Notes: generated from the letters alone by a model not told the origin. A stretch of DNA of 64,000 nt from Diphasiastrum complanatum (GCA_029204225.1 CM055107.1:23070178-23134177); one strand, 5' to 3'; counted from the stretch's first letter, positions 1-10,589 are shown. A program made the numbers and translations.

Positions 1-464
1 CTATGAAGAGTGACTTCTTTGCAGTAACGAGCTGAAAATCTAATAAAAGAGCTTTTAACATCAAGATTTTGAACGAAAAATAATGTTTTTGTCGCGAAAG
101 TACCAAACTGCCAACATGAATATGTACAGAACTGCTTGTAGCAAAATAACTTCCTTCTGTCTTGCAAATTGTGTCAAATTTGCGCACAATAATCTGCAAG
201 ATTTCGTTCCCAATCCACATAAAGGCTAAATAGTTCTGGATAAGCTATATTTATATTCATTAGCAACCCGGCATCGTCGAATTCGCCTAGATCCGCAACA
301 GCTTGTGGTTTGTACAGTTGAAACTACGACTTTCGCTTCCAGAAATGTCGCTTATTGTCTTCGTTTTGCAAAAATTAAAACTCTTTGATTTGCATATATT
401 CTAGAGCATACATAGCCAAAGGGCCTATGTATAACTCTGATGATCCGAAAGGCATGACCTAGAA
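1..464. other. No gene seen; probable 3' part of gypsy element G1
   Basis: I see no convincing coding sequence, LTR match or repeat here. The stretch lies beyond the C-terminal end of the extra ORF of element G1 (minus strand), so by position it should be 3' untranslated sequence of that element. The LTR at 8852-9298 has no recognisable match here, so the 3' LTR must lie outside the window or be lost. Confidence 0.4.
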
Positions 465-2544
465 CTTACCATGGATTATGCCCCAACAGAGACATCCTTT
501 CTGCTCAATAGAGAGCTGGGCCCATAACTAGAAAAAGTCGTCCTTCTCCCAAAGTCGCTTCCATTCGTCAAAGGCGATGCCTACTGCACTTGGTAGCATC
601 ATGTAATCCACACGCCATTGCAATTCAACATTAAATACATGTGGACACCATTTCCAGAAGCATTCAGCAAATGCATGGAATCTGTCAGCACATACCTTCG
701 ACTGATTGTGCTGTGTTCACTTTGGTTGTGTGGATACAGTGGCCAAGTCTTGAGTTTGCAACTCAGCATCCAACTTCTGATCTTCCAATTATTGCTTAAG
801 ATTTGACAGCTCCTACTCGAGCTTGTCAAGATTCACGATAGTCTCCAAATACTCAGGATGGTTTGAGGCTCCGGAATAGGATGGCATAGCTTGAAGTTGT
901 TGTGTGAAGTCATCAATGCGAAGCAGGGCCTGAAGATATTCGTCGTGTGAATCGGGCCCGCTGCAAGATGGAGTGGCTTCACTCGAGAGCTTTGCAGCTC
1001 AGCCAACTCTTCTTTGACAAGTGCCTTCGCATCCTCGAGCGGTTGCAGGAACTCGACTCAAAAAATTTTGAGCATCTGGCCTTGGAGCTGGTTCAGCATT
1101 GTGAGGTCTATTGTGACTGACCCTGCATTGGTGCACACAGAGAGAGAAGCTTCTGTTTTTATTCTAGTCATTCGCTCCTCCTGCAAATTTTTTTGGAGGG
1201 CGATGTTATGTTGATTCACAGCCAAAATTTGTTGCTTCAAAGAATCATTTTGAGTCTAAAAATTGTCAGACTTGGCCTCATTGCCTTATTCATCTTCTTC
1301 AAAGAATCAGCTTCATTTATTAGAGTCTGAAGTTGTGTTTCGAGAGAATGATTTTGTTCGATCAGTTTCGTGTTGTCTGATTTGAGCGAATCAATCTTCT
1401 CGTGGGATGCTTTTAGATCCTCTTTGCATCTCCTTTCGGAGTTAACAAATTCCATTGTAATCTTTTGATGGTACTTGTCCAACTTGTACACTTTAGCCAC
1501 TAGATTTTTGGCTTTCTCTGTCATGGTTCAAAACCACTGGGGCTAGTTGTCTAGTTCATCTTCATCTTCAATAGGTGTCCCAGGGTCGCCTTGAACAGCT
1601 GCTCGTGCTTTGTCTGATGTGTCGGACTGGGTTGCATCATCATCAGAGGTGAATGCACTCTACTGCTTCTGAGATGTAGAAGCAGATGCTAGTTTTGAAT
1701 AATCAGCAACAGCAACAGCTCCATCTGTATGTGTTGCCACAGTTGGAACTTTATCTGGTTGGGATGGTGCAACATCAATCTCCATAGCAGTGGTAGCTGC
1801 CACTTCGACTGCTGGTGCAGCATATGGTGTAGCCGGAATAGGGACAGGAAGAAGGCTGGAAAGATCAATTGGCTTGGGAGCCAACATCCTTCCCGTCAGT
1901 ATTGTTTTCTTTTGCTCGGTCAAAATTTCAAAATGGGCACACAATCGAGAAACATGTGCTCCAACGTCTGAAAACTTTTGATGCTTAATCCATCGCAAAA
2001 AAGCCTTGTAGGTAATAACGTCAAAGCAAACTGGACTACCGACGAGTGCTTCCAATATGTAGCCAAAATTTTGAACTGAAATTGTGGCATCCGCATCCGT
2101 CAAAAATATTGCTTGGTTTGCGTATTTACAGAATAGTTTAAATGTTGTATCGCGAATCATTGGAATTTTGTACCCCTTCGTGGGTACGAAACAGTTGCTT
2201 AAGAAGTGGGTTGCTTCATCCACTGAGTCTTTGTTGGTTGAAACCATCTTCCCATCCAAAGGTAACCCGAGGGTTGTGCAGAACAGGTCTTCAGTGATAG
2301 TGAAGAATTGGCCTCGCACATGAACTTTGAAGTCCACTTCAAAGATTGAGTGGATGGAGTTCAAAAATTCCGTGCTGACTTCAGAGAGGATGACTGAGGG
2401 GTCCACTTTCAGATCACCCAACCTGCATCGATCCAAATAAGACTGGATGGATGTCAGGCGGATTCCTGCACGTGCTTTCCAAATGATTATAGAATTAGAA
2501 CTCGATCCAAAAGCCATTGGTCGAATGTTTGACGACAGCTCCAT
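465..2544 (-). pseudogene. Extra ORF 3' of pol in G1: plant-transposon-type domain plus coiled coil
   Basis: An open stretch of 294 codons (2544-1660) starts with Met. Its N-terminal half contains HVRGQFFTITED followed by TLGLPLDG. This VRG...LGLP pattern is what I recall from the 'putative plant transposon protein' domain (Pfam Transposase_32) found in plant gypsy elements. The C-terminal part of this stretch is rich in Pro, Ala and Val. The frame continues past stops at 1660-1662, 1543-1545 and 1528-1530 into an acidic linker and a Lys/Glu-rich coiled coil (1524-1237). A frameshift near 1240 leads to more coiled coil (1240-1058), and further coding-like frames run to about 465. The whole would be roughly 690 codons. 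The position after integrase on the same strand matches the envelope-like or additional ORF of Athila/Tat elements. No signal peptide or membrane segment is evident, so I do not call it an envelope protein. Function unknown. Confidence 0.6.
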
Positions 2545-3351
2545 AGATCACAATAGTTCGTATGAGTGAGCTTTGCTCGCAAAGAGAATAAGCGCAGGAA
2601 AGTATGTAATCGAAGGAAGAAAATGTACGGAAGAAAATGAAAAATAACTTTGTTATGCAGTAGCGGTGTGGAAGGGATGATGACGTGGCATGGTGACATG
2701 ACATCTGTCACTTCCATTTATGGAGGACGTGCATGGCTCAGTGTTTGATTGATCTTTAATGACTAAAGGCCATTTGTAAAAAGAAAACAAAATAAACTAA
2801 GAAGAAATAATATCTGTTTTGATATGTGAACATACACACGTGTGAAAAATGATGATCACGTGGCCATCATCTTTAATGAAGGAATACAAAAAGTAGGTCG
2901 AGAGATTCTCAAAAATATGTTAGAAAGATTCTAGAAAGTTTTGCAAAACTTTTTCGCAGGATCCTAAAAAAATGATCTAGAAACTCACAAAAATTTCTCG
3001 AAAATTTTAGCAACATACTAGAAAATTTCCCGTAAAACTGGAGAAAATGCTAGAAAAGATTCTAGAAAGATTCTTGAAAATGATTTACAAAAACTTGATT
3101 AACAAATTTAGTGTCGCAAAAAATTCTCAAAAATACTTTAAAAATTATATTGAAAGATTGAGAGAAGTCATGAAAAATTCTCGAAAATTTCACGAGACAT
3201 TATGAAAAATGTTGGAAGGTGGTAGAAAATTTCACAAAAATTTCTAGAGAAGATAAGAGAAAATTTTCGAAAAATATTAGAAAAGATAAAAGAAAATTCA
3301 CAAAAAAATTCCAGAAAAATACTAGAAAATAATAAGAATAATAAAAAAAAA
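2545..3351. repeat. Spacer with degenerate A-rich repeat (TTCTAGAAAATTT-like units)
   Basis: Between integrase and the extra ORF of G1 lies a non-coding spacer. From about 2880 to 3345 it consists of loosely repeated units of the type ctagaaaatttctcgaaaa, with frequent TCTAGA and TTTTCGAAAA palindromes. No regular period is visible and no ORF crosses it. A G-box-containing stretch (cacacgtgtgaaaa and cacgtggcc) lies just to its left, near 2830-2865. Confidence 0.6.
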
Positions 3352-4291
3352 AATTGGTCAAAGGTAGTATTTCTTCAATTTGGACCCATTAATACGTGTA
3401 GGTAGCAGTTCACCTTCAAGTGATTGAAGTTGCACAGAACCATTGTCAAACACCTCTATGACTTTATAAGGTCCAAGCCATCTCATATGGAGTTTTCCAG
3501 GGAACTTTTGATGTCAACTGTCATATATCAGCGCAAAGTCATCAGCTTTCAGATCACATTTCCTGATATGACTGTCATACTTCTTCTTTCTTTGTTCCTG
3601 GATTTCCTTCGTTAATTTTTGTGAAGTCACACGAGCTTCAGCTAGTTCTTCAATATTAGTCAACCTTTCGTTTATACATTCTACATCTGTTCGTTGAGCT
3701 TGAATACAAAAAGTTTTCACCTCAAATTCAATTGGCAAAATAGGATGCATACCATACGTAAGAAAATATGGTGTCTGCTTCGTCGTGATTTTTTCTGTAT
3801 TGCGATAAGCCCAGAGAACTGATGGTAGTTTTTGATCCCAATCCGTTGCATGTGCAATAGTGATTTTGTTCAGGATCTTACATAAAATTCCATTAGCTCT
3901 TTCTGTCAACCCGTTTGCTTTTGGATTATATGGTGTAGTTTTTCTATGTTTGATCAGAAAACATGTTGTCAGCAACCATATCGTGTCATTTAGAAAATGT
4001 GTAAATTGGTCACTTACTAGTTCAAGTGGACAACCATAGCTTGTGATCATACTTTTGAATAAGAACGTCGCGATAGTTTTCGCATCGTTTCATTTCGCCG
4101 GCTCTGCTTCAACGTTCTTTGTAGCATAATCCGTTGCAACTAGAATATAACGACATTTTGTATGTCGTAGGTTTGATTGGACCGACAAAGTCAATCCCCC
4201 ACTTTTCAAATGGTGCAAGAGGCATGATTGGTGTCAATGGCCAATTCATTGCTTTTGTGAAATCGGTTACAAATCGAGAATTATTGGACGT
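3352..4291 (-). pseudogene. G1 integrase core and C-terminal domain
   Basis: On the minus strand a WGIDFVGPIKP motif near 4220 marks the start of the retroviral integrase core. The rest of the core lies in the 178-codon open stretch at 4050-3514, with SDQFTHFLND, YNPKANGLTERANG and LPSVLWAYRNT. After a frame change near 3514 the C-terminal GPY/F-type module follows, with KFPGKLHMRWLGPYKV, a DNGSVQL strand and a final GSKLKKYY. The HHCC zinc module is missing here because it lies on the plus strand at the far end of the inverted segment (about 8250-8430). At the left edge a SNNS sequence sits where the module's CxxC is expected, so both cysteines appear to be lost. Frameshifts near 4080 and 3514 disable the frame. 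Confidence 0.85.
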
Positions 4292-4299
4292 CTGAACAA

Positions 4300-5326
4300 T
4301 GTTCAGAAGAAGAGTAAGGAATTCCTTCGCAAATATACACGAAAGGTTAAAAATCTCATAGGAAAACTAACTGGTGTATATCCCGGTGATATGCAGATCG
4401 AATGGTTTTGGGCTGGTTTACCACCAAAGATTGATCGGTATTGCAGACAAGTGGACATGACCTCCTTAGCAGCAGTAATAGCTAGTGCCGAAAATTTTGA
4501 GACCTCAAAACTAGCACAAAAGCGATGATCAACTAGGAAATCTCGAAAGTCAAAGACTGATTCTAGTGACAGTGAGGATGATTCAGATTCTGATTCAAGT
4601 ACCTGTTCTTCAAGTTCAAAATCTGAAAGTAGCGATTCATCAGAATCCGAAGCTAACAAAGGAAAGAGAAAGAATAAACGACGAACTAAACAAAAGGATG
4701 ACACGAAAGTTGTCGATGATAAGTCGTCAACTTCTAAAGTTGAAAAGTTTTGGAAAAGTAATATGGCTGACCTTAATAAAAAGTTTAATGATTTGAAAGT
4801 GCAGATATCTGAAGTTGCAGATAAAAGACTAAAAGCGTCTTCTTCCAACTCTGGAATGTGGTGTACGAAATGTGGAACTTTAGGACACACTAAGGAAGAC
4901 TGCACCACTGTGAATGTCAAATATGTTGAAGATCTTGCCCAGGAAGTACTTTTTATTTTTCAAAATGATGCGACTACTAACTATGTTCAGGGTACTGTAG
5001 CATCAGCCCAGCAGGACAGACCAAAGTTCGCACCAAGAAGACATAATCCTCCTGAATTTGTTGGACCAACGAAGTCTCAAACTGTGACTAAACCAGTGTC
5101 GAACAACTGCTATAACTATGGAGAGCCGGGACATTTTTCACCTGACTGTCCTCAACCGCAAAAGCCGATTAGTTATGTACCGCTATGCTCAAATTGTAGA
5201 GAGCCTGGTCACAAGTATCCTGATTGCCCTCAGTCGCAGAAGCCGCGACCCAAATATCAGTATGTAGCAACACCAGCTACTGCAGACTCGAAAGCGAAAG
5301 CTTTGACTGATGTTGTAGTGTAGAGA
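4300..5326 (+). pseudogene. G1 gag, C-terminal half with zinc knuckles
   Basis: The plus-strand frame begins with a basic stretch ending near WFWAGLPPKIDRYC, the end of the gag capsid-like domain. A stop follows at about 4526, then a long Ser/Asp/Glu-rich linker and CCHC zinc knuckles. The first, CTKCGTLGHTKEDC (about 4860), is intact. The second, CYNYGEPGHFSPDC (about 5110), has its second cysteine changed to tyrosine. The third, CSNCREPGHKYPDC (about 5190), is intact. The frame closes at 5321-5323. The N-terminal half lies on the minus strand at 8436-8774 because of the inversion. The family role is to package element RNA in virus-like particles. Confidence 0.85.
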
Positions 5327-5383
5327 ATTGACATTATTGAAGAAAAATTGGCGAAGACAGAAGATTAGTTCTGGCCAATTGAC

Positions 5384-6343
5384 GTGGAGAAATTATTCAA
5401 AGTCACAACGAGAAGCAAAAGCTCCTCAAAACCTGACCAAAAATCTTCGACGAAGCACATAAAGTCCTCAAAGAAGAAATCTTCTAGTAAAACCTCGAAC
5501 AAATCTAAGGAAGATTTTAAAGATGACCTCGACTATGACCGCGATGCTGCAAAGTTATTTGCAAATGATATCTTAGCAGAGGCGAAAGAAATTATCAACG
5601 CTGAACTTCAGTCAGTTGTTGCAGAGAAGGTGGTCACTTTCGAGGAAGGGGACGATGAAATCACAAAGACAAAATTGTCTAGTGTTGTTATAGATAAGCC
5701 AATCTCAAAATCAAAGACGAAGGACTATGATATCGTGACTGATATTGGATTTCTTCGTCTGAACATTACGTTTGAGCAGCTGTTGGCAGATAACACTTAT
5801 TACATAAAGCAACTAAAAGGTCTTTCTGCACCGAAAAAAAAAATAATTTCTTTGCCAGATATTGGTGTTCTTTCTATTGATTTAGGTGATCTTGGTGCAC
5901 CTGAAATTGATATTACCATTGCGGGATGCCTGATCGAAAAAGTGCCAATTGACTCTTGTTCCAGTGTGAACATAATAACAAAAGACACAGCTCATGCTTT
6001 GGGGCTGACTGACATTCAACCGACATAGCGAAACATCAAGTTAGCTGATTTGACACGACAAAAACTTGTTCGAGAACTGAAGAATGTCACTGTTTACATT
6101 CAAGCCAAGCCATTCACAATGAATTTCATAGTTATCAAACCACTCAGTTCGTCATCCTATTTTGTGCTGATTGGACGACCCTGGCTTTATCAATCAAACG
6201 CAATTGTTCATTGGAAATCCAGAGAGTTGAGATTTCAGACTGGTGAGACCAATAATCGAGGTAAGCCAGCAGAACAAATAATTACCTGGAGTCGTGACAA
6301 ATATGAAGGTGAAACTCCTTTGTCTGACACCAGTTTTGTCTAA
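5384..6343 (+). pseudogene. G1 aspartic protease region
   Basis: A Lys/Ser-rich linker (5384-5560) leads to a retropepsin-like domain. The flap and C-terminal part are recognisable as YFVLIGRPWLYQSNAIVHW (about 6160-6215), the usual ILGRPWL region of gypsy proteases. The active-site motif reads IDSCSS (about 5947) where D-S/T-G is expected, so the catalytic glycine is replaced by cysteine. A TAG at 6026-6028 splits the domain, with the same frame continuing in the next open stretch. The protease would process the gag-pol polyprotein; this copy looks inactive. Confidence 0.75.
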
Positions 6344-6541
6344 TGAATCTGACATTGAAGTGCAATATTTCGAATGTTATGAGAATGCTGACGAAGAAGA
6401 ATTCTTCGATGCCTGCAATATTGAAGTGGATGTTTTGTATAAAGAAATTATAGTTGCAGACATGAACTAGAAAGAGATTCGAGTGACAAATCTGAACTCG
6501 AATTTGGTAACAAGAACCAGGTTGACGACAAGAAAACATCT

Positions 6542-7989
6542 ATGGAGTCAACCATGCGCAAAATTTATGGCCATACCAAGGCCAGTATGACAGAAGGTAT
6601 CATTTTACTAGATTCTACTAGACTAATTGAACTTGCACGTGGCAGATTTGTGCATGTTTCAAAGTCACTTGGAGAATTTGAATTGGCAGAATTCATTGAA
6701 CTATTGAAGGAATATCAAGATGTTTTTGTCTGGTCGCTTGACGATTTGAAGGGTATACCTGTAGAATTCGGAGAGCACCATATTGATCTTAAGGAAGATG
6801 TTGTACCTGTTCGATAGAGACAATATCGTCTCAATCCCAAGTATACTCTCATGGTTAAGGACGAACTCAACAAGCACCTTAAGGCAGGTATAATCTATCC
6901 CGTCTTAAGCAATGAATGGGTTTCACCCATTGTTGTCGTCCCAAAGAAGAAGATTGGCAAAATACAAATATGCTAGGATTTTTGCAAACTCAATGTTGCC
7001 ACAAAGAAGGATCATCATCCTCTGCCCTTCACAGATTCCATCTTAGATCAGGTTGCTGGTCAGGACCGTTACAATTTTTGTGACGGTTTTTCTGGTTACA
7101 ATCAGGTTGGAGTGCGGAAAGAGGATCGTTCAAAGACTACATTCACTACAGATTGGGGCACTTATGCCTACAACAAAATGCCCTTTGGTCTTTGTAATGC
7201 TCCAATGACTTTTTAGCGAATCATGATGTTAATTTTTGCTGCCTTCCTAAGAACTTTTCTCGAAATATTTATTGATGATTTCTGTGTATATAGTGATATA
7301 AAGACGCACCTGTAGAAGCTGAAATTAACATTGGAATGGTGTCGAGATACTTGTTTATCTCTTCATTCAGAGAAATGTTTTTTCAGTATGAAAGAAGGAA
7401 TATTACTTGGACATAAAATATCTTAAAGAGGAATATAAGTCGACAAAGATAAAGTCGAGCTTATAAAGAATATCCAGATACCAACCAATTTACGTGAACT
7501 AAGAGCTTTCTTAGGACACATCGGCTATTACTGGAGATTTATTCAAAATCATGCTTCTATTGTTGTCTCTCTTACACATCTACTGAAGAAACAAGTGGAA
7601 TACTTGTGGACGAATGAACAACAAAAAGCATTCGAAGAACTTAAGCAAAGGTTGATCAATGCTCCTATTCTGAGACCACCCAACTGGGCTATTTTATTTT
7701 ATAGTTATGTGGATGTTTCTGCATTTGCTATTGTCGTCTATCTAAGCCAAAAGGACAAGCAGAAGAAAGGTCATCCCATTTACTATGCGAGTCGACAGCT
7801 CAGTGCATCAGAGAAAAATTATTCGGCTACAAAAAGGGAAGCTCTTGGAATGATTTTCACTGTTAAGAAATTTCGACATTATTTGTTGGGATATGTATTT
7901 ATTTTTCATGTTGATCACTATGCTCTTAAGTATCTTGTAAATAAACCAGATCTATCAGGACAAATCGCTCAATGGGTTCTACTCCTGTA
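6542..7989 (+). pseudogene. G1 reverse transcriptase and RNase H
   Basis: The frame runs through the classic gypsy RT landmarks: HHIDLKEDVVPVR, SPIVVVPKKK, DFCKLNVATKKDHHPLP, TYAYNKMPFGLCNAP and the catalytic FIDDFCVYSD (about 7269), followed by the RNase H junction LRELRAFLGHIGYYWRF. RNase H starts near 7600 (LWTNEQQKAFEELK) and keeps YVDVSAF, YYASRQLS and the DHYALKYL strand before a stop at 7988-7990. In-frame TAG codons occur at 6815-6817, 6974-6976, 7214-7216 and 7313-7315, with more near 7424. Several missense changes fit C-to-T mutation (FRKLN to FCKLN, YRRF to YWRF). The copy is inactive. Confidence 0.9.
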
Positions 7990-8039
7990 GGAATTTACTT
8001 ATCAAGTAGGAAAGCCAAGGAAAGTTTCATACAAATGTT

Positions 8040-8434
8040 GATTATCTACGCGACTCAGCACCGGAAAAATTGAAGAATCTATTAATGATGATTTTCCAGA
8101 TGAACATCTATTTGAAATTTCATCTACAAATTCGCTATATTCTGATATTATTATTTACCTCAAAGATAAGATATATCCGGATGGTTGTGATTTAGAGCAA
8201 AAGATAGTTTCTCAATATAAGGTAGCACCTTATACAATTATTAACAATGTTATGTACAAGCTTGGTGCTGACCATCAACTACGAAGATGTCTTGAAACTA
8301 AAGACATTAAAAAGGTCATTAAAGCCTTGCACTCAGAAGATGTTGGAGGACACTTTGCCTTAAAGAACATAGTTAATAAGATATTGACTGCCAAGTATTG
8401 GTGGCCAACAATGTTCAAGGATGGAACTGGTTCA
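8040..8434 (+). pseudogene. G1 integrase zinc-binding module, cut by the inversion edge
   Basis: After an acidic linker the frame reads LHSEDVGGHFALKN and then AKYWWPTMFKD (about 8325-8420), the first half of the HHCC module of gypsy integrases with both histidines. The sequence then stops resembling integrase at the right inversion edge. The expected continuation, including the second half of the module and the core, is on the minus strand at 4291-3352. Confidence 0.8.
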
Positions 8435-8435
8435 G

Positions 8436-8774
8436 AAACGCATCTTTCAGCAAGTACCAGGTTCCTACATGGCCTGGTCTAACTTGATTGTACTAGATGC
8501 GCGTCTACTTTTTTAGCAGACTAGGGAAGATCCGTAGTTTGTCTACGTTAGTACCTTCGTTATTTGCATTAGCTATTGACTCAAATTGTGAGACATAGCT
8601 ATCTGCATCGTCGGAAGAAGTCCCTTTAAAATAATCGTATTTAATTTTTGATATAGAAGTGAAACATGCAGTAGGACCCTCCATACCGAAGCTAATGAGG
8701 AGTTCAAGTAACTAGGCAGTGATTTCCTCTTTAAGCTTACGGTATCGTTCTAATCTAGATTCTCTATCTGACAT
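8436..8774 (-). pseudogene. G1 gag, N-terminal half
   Basis: On the minus strand an ATG at 8772-8774 opens a frame that reads YFKGTSSDDADSYVSQFE and then KLRIFPSLLK, ending with GTWYLLKDAFLNQF at the inversion edge. This is the normal order of the retrotransposon gag domain, in which a hydrophobic FxG is followed by a helix, then an L..F..L element and W..L...FL..F. In-frame stops occur about 20 codons in and about 95 codons in, so the copy is non-functional. The start lies about 55 bases inside the primer site, as expected for a gypsy element. Confidence 0.75.
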
Positions 8775-8828
8775 ACACTAGAGATGGAGATGGATTTGTC
8801 TGATTTCTTATAACTTTTCTAAACTATC

Positions 8829-8846
8829 TCTGGCAACGGTGCAAAA
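8829..8846 (-). other. Primer-binding site of G1, tRNA-Asp-like
   Basis: The minus strand reads TTTGCACCGTTGCCAGAGA. It closely resembles the TGGCGCCGTTGCCGGGGA primer sites of Athila/Tat elements, which are complementary to the 3' end of tRNA-Asp, with a few mismatches. It lies directly inside the LTR, on the gag side. Confidence 0.65.
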
Positions 8847-8851
8847 AATTG

Positions 8852-9298
8852 GTATATGTCGTACTATACCAACAAGGTTAATATAGATTCTGTAGCAAAT
8901 AGTGTCATTCCCACAGAGGACAGCGTTATAAAGTTATGTTTTTAGTACAATTCATGACAAGTGGTGTCGAGTGTTATTCTGGTTGTTGACAAACATTAAA
9001 AAGTAACCAGTATTATATGTTCAATTATACCATGAAAGATATATTTAAGTAAGAGTTAAAGTTACTCTAGTTTAACATGTCTTTTCGTATCTAGTCGTTT
9101 CGTGTGGACGACCTAGTAAAGGTTATCCAAGGCAATGTCTTTCTTATTAAAGGTTTTGTCCTTAATTACAAGACAAATACTTAGGAGATATATTCCCGAA
9201 AAATGACTTAGGCCTCTTCATGATTTATACTTAACCAGCTCATATCTTCATTTTTGAATATATCATGCCATATTTATGTTGATATTCATTTTTTAACA
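8852..9298 (-). repeat. 5' LTR of G1
   Basis: Read on the minus strand, the LTR starts TGTTAAAAAATG (9298) and ends ATACCA (8852), giving TG...CA termini. The primer site adjoins it on one side. The copia integrase frame of C1 resumes at about 9304 on the other. The partner LTR is not in the window. Confidence 0.65.
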
Positions 9299-9733
9299 AT
9301 AAGGTGGCATCACAACCTTCACTGAAGGAAGCCAAGTACTTTATAACCTTTATTGACGAATTCTCAAGAAGAACGATGGTGTACTTCATAAAGAAGAAAT
9401 CAAAAGCCTTCAACTGCTTCAGAATCTTCAAGGAGCATGCAGAAAAGGAGACTGGAAGGACGATCAAGGCCCTAAGGTCAGATAACAGTGGAGAATATAT
9501 CTCTGTCGAGTTCAAGGAGTACTGCCAAAGCTAAGGCATTGAGCAGCAATTCATCACTCCTTACAATCCTCAGTCTAATGGCTTAGTTGAGAGGAAGAAC
9601 CGAACTCTGATCAAATCTGCTAAGTGTATGCTAGCATATGCATCGTTGCCCAAGAGGTTATGCGCTGAAGCTGTCTCCATTGTAGCTTATATCCAAAACA
9701 GATGTTCGACCAAAGCCCTCTCAGACAAGACAC
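9299..9733 (+). pseudogene. Copia C1 integrase, first part
   Basis: The plus strand reads KEAKYFITFIDEFSRR, RSDNSGEYISVEFKEYC and, past one stop (9531-9533), TPYNPQSNGLVERKNRTLIKSAK, then AYIQNRCSTKAL. This is the copia integrase core including the D...D...E pattern. The frame is cut at 9733 by insertion of element G3 and resumes at 15456 without loss of residues. The sequence upstream of about 9299 is replaced by the LTR of G1, so two separate insertions hit one integrase gene. Confidence 0.85.
9729..9733. repeat. Target-site duplication of G3, left copy (GACAC)
   Basis: GACAC directly precedes the TGTAGGG terminus of G3. The same five bases follow the other terminus at 15451-15455. With both copies collapsed to one, the copia integrase frame is continuous. 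Confidence 0.85.
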
Positions 9734-10017
9734 TGTAGGGTCAAAGATCTTGCGTGGTATAGCCCTCCCGCATGTCAACAAGGGTTAGATCACTGGATAG
9801 GTAGCTAACTATGCATAGATGCTATTTCTAGTTAGTTTCCTACTTTCTCCCTTAACTCTACTCACGACTAACACTACTCTCCCCTAACTCTACTCCTCTA
9901 CACTAACATTCATCATGATTGTAGGTGAAAGGAAGGGGATGATTAAAAAAGATGGAGGAAAAAGAAGATAGAAGAGAGAGATAGAGGGAGGGTGGAGGTT
10001 AGCTCAAATGCACATTG
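9734..10017 (-). repeat. Truncated 3' LTR of G3
   Basis: These 284 bases match 14632-14915 closely, from TGTAGGGTC to AAATGCACATTG. The remaining part of the LTR, about 530 bp at its U3 side, is missing and replaced by a fragment related to the LTRs of copia element C3. Confidence 0.85.
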
Positions 10018-10372
10018 TTTTGTGGAAAAAAGTACAAAAAGGACCAAGAGTAGATCCTAATCTAATTCTCAAGAGGGATTGGTTGTCAGATTACTTGATC
10101 TATCAATCTACTTCAGATTAAGATCAATCTAGATCAATTCTAGACACAAAATCCTAACAAGAATAATCATTAACTAAAGGTAAGTGTACTTTATGGTTTC
10201 ACACGTGTGAAACATTGTCTGAGTACGGACTCCAACCTGAAAATCAAGTACACATTGATAGAACCTCAAAACAATCAAAACAAATGTAGACAAATGGAGA
10301 GAATCACTCAAGATTGCTCCCAAAACCAAGATTGGTGTCTCACAATGATTATGGCCAAACGCGGTGAGAGCC
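10018..10372 (-). repeat. Diverged partial LTR related to copia C3
   Basis: From the TGTGG...AGTACAAAAAGGACCAAGAGTAG start to about 10372 the sequence runs parallel to the start of the C3 LTR (45544 onward). It shares GACCAAGA-TAGATC, the AACAAGAATAATCATTA block, the palindrome TTTCACACGTGTGAAA (10197-10212) and the GATTATGGCCAAA block. It is clearly older than the C3 LTR pair and stops before the LTR end, so it is a truncated solo-like copy. Confidence 0.7.
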
Positions 10373-10589
10373 CTTTTGGAATCTACATCCGTGGTCCACC
10401 CATATTCTGATGGTATCACCGGCCAATTGAGATTCTACAGTGTGATCTTGTCCAGAGGGGTGCTGCATTCCGCCCATTTGGATCTTCGTGGACATGGCAG
10501 GAAGTGCGCGTTCACCCGTAATTGTTGTGGACTCGTCACGTAGGCCCTGATGGCCGCAGGGTCTCTTTCGAACAACTATTGATGCCACT

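Larger units (their letters stand above)
4292..8435 (+). other. Inverted central segment of G1 (gag C-terminus to integrase zinc module)
   Basis: This segment encodes the middle of G1 on the plus strand, while both flanks encode the two ends of the same element on the minus strand. The left edge carries CTGAAC (4292-4297) and the right edge carries its inverse GTTCAG (8430-8435). Reading the segment in the opposite sense makes the gag frame continuous across one edge and puts the integrase zinc module next to the integrase core at the other, with a 1-nt frame offset. Confidence 0.75.
1..9298 (-). mobile_element. Ty3/gypsy LTR retrotransposon G1 (Tat/Athila-like), internally inverted, 3' end outside the window
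   Basis: Reading leftward from 9298, the minus strand gives an LTR (8852-9298), a tRNA-Asp-like primer site (8829-8846) and the N-terminal half of gag (8774-8436). Then comes a segment in the opposite orientation (4292-8435) holding the rest of gag, protease, RT, RNase H and the zinc-binding start of integrase. The minus strand resumes with the integrase core and C-terminus (4291-3352), an A-rich repeat tract and a long extra ORF (2544-465). The element sits inside the integrase gene of copia element C1, which resumes at 9299. All coding parts carry stops or frameshifts, so the copy is dead. The Tat/Athila assignment rests on the primer site and the extra ORF 3' of pol. Confidence 0.8.

Noticed and set aside
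465-2544. Retrovirus-like envelope gene
   Set aside because: The position fits, but no signal peptide, transmembrane segment or glycosylation-rich ectodomain is visible.
3352-8774. Two separate gypsy elements in head-to-head orientation
   Set aside because: The plus and minus parts are complementary halves of one domain order with no duplicated domain, and gag becomes continuous when the inner part is read in the opposite sense. One inverted element is simpler.
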